Positions 6,274 through 8,355 of a stretch of DNA of 8,355 bases are shown here, piece after piece. The DNA is from Promethearchaeota archaeon. Lineage in GTDB: Archaea > Asgardarchaeota > Lokiarchaeia > Sigynarchaeales > SOKP01. The position numbers were made by a program, and so were the translations under genes. Numbering within the stretch: position 1 is the stretch's first letter; each line of letters begins with the position of its first letter. The stretch spans positions 1-8,355 of the forward strand of contig JAHLWJ010000188.1 of NCBI GenBank assembly GCA_019057975.1. Reading direction: 5' to 3'. The notes under the pieces were generated by a model. That model made no database searches and had not been told where the DNA came from. It saw only the letters and a list, made by a program, of their open reading frames with translations.

Positions 6274-6792
6274 TTGACAATTTGCTATCAATGTGACATT
6301 GTAATAAAGGATATTCCATACCGGTGTAAATTCTGTGGTATGGTTTTTTGTAATAAGCATAGATTACCTGAAAATCATAATTGCCCTTTCGATTTAAGAA
6401 AAAAGGATATTGATTATAATTTATTAGATGAAACTCATCTACTTTATCAAGATGCACTAGAATTTATGAGCGGAGAATTAACAGTAGCTAAAATATACGA
6501 TTATGTTACTACTAAATCGATGACTAAATCGGAAGCTATTGAGCTATTAAATTATTTCATAGAAAATAGTGAAAATAGTGAAATTAGAAAGGTTAGCACC
6601 CTTGCATTTAAAATATTAAATCTTAAAAGCGACAGAGCATACAGCATTCTTGAAAGTTGCCTTCTTTCAGATGAAGATCCCGAAGTGAAAAAAACTGTTA
6701 AAAATGTAATTTTGTATAATTTTCCAAAAAAAAGTAGAGACTTATTGATTTGGATCAGGAAGCACGATAAAAATTTAAAAGAGGAGAGTTAA
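6274..6792 (+). CDS. AN1-type zinc finger protein with HEAT-like helical repeats
   Basis: The 172-residue protein opens with a complete AN1 finger: Cys4, Cys7, Cys18, Cys21, Cys26, His29, His35 and Cys37, spaced C-x2-C-x10-C-x2-C-x4-C-x2-H-x5-H-x-C, which binds two zinc ions. After a linker come paired amphipathic helices from about 82 to 166. The stretch SDEDPEVKKTVKNVI (132-146) is typical of a HEAT repeat, so two to three HEAT-like units are likely. In eukaryotes AN1 proteins link ubiquitin, p97/Cdc48 and the proteasome. In archaea the finger is common but its role is unclear, and a protein-quality-control adaptor role is only inference. No membrane segment or signal peptide is present. 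It starts 43 nt after the glycyl radical enzyme stop on the same strand, so read-through transcription is likely, though a functional link is not shown. Confidence 0.85.
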   Translation: MTICYQCDIVIKDIPYRCKFCGMVFCNKHRLPENHNCPFDLRKKDIDYNLLDETHLLYQDALEFMSGELTVAKIYDYVTTKSMTKSEAIELLNYFIENSENSEIRKVSTLAFKILNLKSDRAYSILESCLLSDEDPEVKKTVKNVILYNFPKKSRDLLIWIRKHDKNLKEES

Positions 6793-6864
6793 TTATTTGA
6801 AAGTGTTACATATTTGTATACCTTCTTTTGCTTTTAATTATCTCTATTTCTGTTGCGGTGGTTT

Positions 6865-6904
6865 CAAAAATTCGAGAATTTGTTAAAGTTTTTGTAATTT
6901 TTTT
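6865..6904 (+). terminator. Candidate oligo-T terminator for the glycyl radical enzyme/AN1 unit
   Basis: T5 at 6889-6893 and T7 at 6898-6904 lie about 100 nt after the AN1 stop. They are preceded by a small imperfect stem at 6865-6882 (AAATTC and GAATTT arms with almost no loop). Archaeal RNA polymerase ends at U-rich tracts with or without a hairpin, so the T runs matter most. Shorter T runs begin at about 6824. Confidence 0.4.
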
Positions 6905-6927
6905 CACTTCCTCTACGTATTTTATTT

Positions 6928-6940
6928 AAAAAAAAAAAAA
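6928..6940 (-). terminator. T13 terminator directly after the exporter gene
   Basis: A run of thirteen A on the plus strand reads as T13 on the minus strand, beginning at the base right after the TAA stop of the MFS gene (6941-6943). This is the bare oligo-U signal expected for archaeal intrinsic termination. The exact run length could be affected by sequencing error. Confidence 0.6.
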
Positions 6941-8227
6941 TTAGATTGGTATATTTTTAATTTTACCGTTAATTTCTTCGAGTGCACCTATGCTATCCAT
7001 ATCTACTTTCCGAATGCCAGTAAAACTCCAAAATCCAATTGTACATAAAATACCAATCAAACTAAAGTAAATAAACAAAGATTGAATCCCAAATATGAGC
7101 GCTAATGGTCCTGAAATTAGTGCCCCGATAGGTGATATTGCTGAAGATAAGGCATAATCAATTGAAGTTACTCGTCCAAGCTTATCAGCAGGAACCGTAG
7201 TTTGTACAAATGTTTGATAGAGAGAATTAATTATTGGTAGATTGAATCCCAGAATGGCCCCACCTAATCCTAAAATAATAAATGAGCCAGGGGGAGCTAT
7301 AGCAAATATCAGATACCCAATCAATGCTATTACTAGACTAATGAATATTACTCTGATCTTATTATTCCAATTTTTTTTAACTGATGTCAGTATTGCCCCA
7401 GAAATCATTCCTCCTGTGAAAAACATTTGAGCAATTGCTATATGTCCTACATTTCCTCCATGAAAGTCTAAGATAAATAGGGCCATAAGCGAGTCAACTG
7501 GTCTTATTAAGAAATTTAGAAGCATTGATAAGACTATCATTATAATAACACCGGGAATAATTTTTAATGTTTTAAGTCCTAATCTAAATTCTTTTAAAAA
7601 AGAACTTTTTTCAACTTTTTCTTCTTTTAGACTGATCTGCTTAACTGATGGTATGGTTATCAGTAATAATGGTATCAAAGCGATAAAAAATGTAATAACA
7701 TCGACCCAAAGAATCATATAAAATGACAAATACACTAATAATGTTGCTCCGATAAAGGGCGCAAAAAGCTGAACTACACCAGTAAATAAAAAGTTAATAC
7801 CATTAATCCGTGATAATTTCTCTTTAGGAACCATCGTCGGAATAATTGCGCTAACCGTAGGTACATGGAATGCTTGAAATATACTACGTACGCTTATGAA
7901 TATAAAAACAACCCAAATATTAGCTACCCCAAATTGAAATAATAATATCAATATAAATGTAGCAAACGCCTGCATTGAATCCACGATTAAAATTAAGGTC
8001 TTTCGATTAATTCGATCAGCAACAACACCGGCAAAAGGCATACAAATTGTCATCATTAGTACATATAAAAATGAAGCAAAAGCACTTATCATCGGATCGT
8101 TATAAATATCTGCTATCCAAAAGATTATTACAAAAAACACCACCATCGATCCGAGCAAAGAAAATAATTGCCCGGACCAAAAAAACAAATAACTCTTAAA
8201 TGTTTCCTTATTTGCAGTTTCTTCCAT
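6941..8227 (-). CDS. MFS drug/metabolite exporter, EntS/MefA-like (MFS_3 type)
   Basis: The 428-residue integral membrane protein has about twelve helices in two six-helix halves joined by a charged cytoplasmic linker (about 194-214, rich in Lys and Glu). The loop between helices 2 and 3 carries the MFS motif A as GVVADRINRK (67-76). The stretch from Phe117 to Leu138, including Pro123, the Pro-Thr pair at 130-131 and Pro134, is characteristic of the MFS_3 branch that contains the enterobactin exporter EntS and macrolide exporter MefA. A matching ADKLGRV loop (347-353) appears in the second half. Proton-driven efflux of an amphiphilic compound is the family expectation; the substrate cannot be read from sequence. 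Its length is normal for the family. It lies 55 nt downstream of the partial gene at the right edge, which could be its operon partner, and converges on the AN1 gene. Confidence 0.9.
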   Translation of the reverse strand: MEETANKETFKSYLFFWSGQLFSLLGSMVVFFVIIFWIADIYNDPMISAFASFLYVLMMTICMPFAGVVADRINRKTLILIVDSMQAFATFILILLFQFGVANIWVVFIFISVRSIFQAFHVPTVSAIIPTMVPKEKLSRINGINFLFTGVVQLFAPFIGATLLVYLSFYMILWVDVITFFIALIPLLLITIPSVKQISLKEEKVEKSSFLKEFRLGLKTLKIIPGVIIMIVLSMLLNFLIRPVDSLMALFILDFHGGNVGHIAIAQMFFTGGMISGAILTSVKKNWNNKIRVIFISLVIALIGYLIFAIAPPGSFIILGLGGAILGFNLPIINSLYQTFVQTTVPADKLGRVTSIDYALSSAISPIGALISGPLALIFGIQSLFIYFSLIGILCTIGFWSFTGIRKVDMDSIGALEEINGKIKNIPI

Positions 8228-8234
8228 TATACAT

Positions 8235-8239
8235 CCCCT
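8235..8239 (-). promoter_or_regulatory. Possible ribosome binding site of the exporter gene
   Basis: The minus strand reads AGGGG, followed by 7 nt and then the ATG at 8227. It is an imperfect Shine-Dalgarno match but purine-rich and properly spaced. It supports this ATG, which also leaves a short cytoplasmic N-terminus before helix 1. Confidence 0.4.
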
Positions 8240-8282
8240 AATTACCTATTTTTTTTCCCTAATTTCCATTTTTAATTAAATT

Positions 8283-8355
8283 TTACAATTTATCAATTAG
8301 TTCTTTTAATTTTGATATTACTTCGTCTGAAGTACTCGTGAATTTAAACTCACCT
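8283..8355 (-). CDS. Partial unidentified CDS, C-terminal 23 codons
   Basis: An open frame enters from the right edge on the minus strand and ends at a TAA (8283-8285). The 23 visible residues end in an amphipathic Lys/Glu/Leu/Ile helix with the pattern EVISKLKELIDKL. This composition is normal for a real archaeal C-terminus, but it is too short to name a family. Its place upstream of and co-directional with an MFS exporter, 55 nt away, would suit a small transcriptional regulator or an export partner, which is inference from context only. Confidence 0.4.
   Translation of the reverse strand, partial: GEFKFTSTSDEVISKLKELIDKL

Noticed and set aside
6236..6457. 73-codon minus-strand frame over the AN1 finger coding region
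   Set aside because: The opposite strand encodes eight correctly spaced zinc ligands, so this frame is incidental.
6562..6579. Perfect tandem 9-mer GAAAATAGT inside the AN1/HEAT gene
   Set aside because: It simply encodes a repeated Glu-Asn-Ser in an interhelical loop; two copies do not make a meaningful repeat array.
7242..7430. 62-codon plus-strand frame within the exporter gene
   Set aside because: It is a shadow of helix-coding sequence on the minus strand with no start signal of note.
1..8355. Search for a mobile element, CRISPR array, defence island or RNA gene
   Set aside because: No transposase or integrase motif, terminal repeat, regularly spaced repeat, or tRNA/rRNA-like sequence is visible; gene content is metabolic, membrane and zinc-finger proteins.

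Overview
The window is AT-rich (roughly 30% GC by eye) and gene-dense. It looks archaeal, and an Asgard-type archaeon (Lokiarchaeia-like or a relative) is the best guess. The reasons are an AN1 zinc finger joined to HEAT-like helices, a second B-box-like zinc finger at the left edge, genes with a clear Shine-Dalgarno motif mixed with genes that have none, TATA-like boxes close to start codons, and bare oligo-T tracts at gene ends. The assignment is inference. A glycyl radical enzyme implies an anaerobe.

Layout, left to right. (1) Positions 1-74, minus strand: the first 24 codons of a zinc-finger protein whose remainder lies outside the window. (2) 191-1939, plus: a membrane-anchored alpha/beta hydrolase with a long polytopic C-terminal half, transcribed divergently from gene 1. 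(3) 1958-2803 and 2829-3680, minus: two adjacent crotonase (enoyl-CoA hydratase/isomerase) paralogues, about 60% identical by hand count and only 25 nt apart, forming an operon that converges on the hydrolase gene. (4) 3681-3824: a 144-nt divergent promoter region containing a 32-bp dyad and a duplicated TATA-like element. (5) 3825-6230, plus: an 801-residue glycyl radical enzyme of the pyruvate-formate-lyase-like dehydratase/decarboxylase class. (6) 6274-6792, plus: the AN1 zinc finger/HEAT-like protein, starting at a TTG codon behind a Shine-Dalgarno motif. (7) 6793-6940: a convergent intergenic region with oligo-T tracts for both strands. (8) 6941-8227, minus: an MFS exporter of the EntS/MefA-like class. 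(9) 8283-8355, minus: the last 23 codons of an unidentified gene. No stretch over 300 bases lacks a gene, and I saw no tRNA, rRNA, CRISPR array or insertion sequence.

The most suggestive grouping is the divergent pair of a glycyl radical enzyme (radical dehydration or C-X bond cleavage) and two crotonases (acyl-CoA chemistry) around a shared dyad. This could be a small anaerobic catabolic locus that feeds a product into CoA-thioester degradation. The radical-SAM activase that every glycyl radical enzyme needs is not in the window, and none of the residues I can read identifies the substrate. I do not see a demonstrably new defence or mobile system here. The unusual points are the orphan glycyl radical enzyme with an altered radical loop, the crotonases lacking both textbook catalytic glutamates, and the sequon-rich outward-facing hydrolase.
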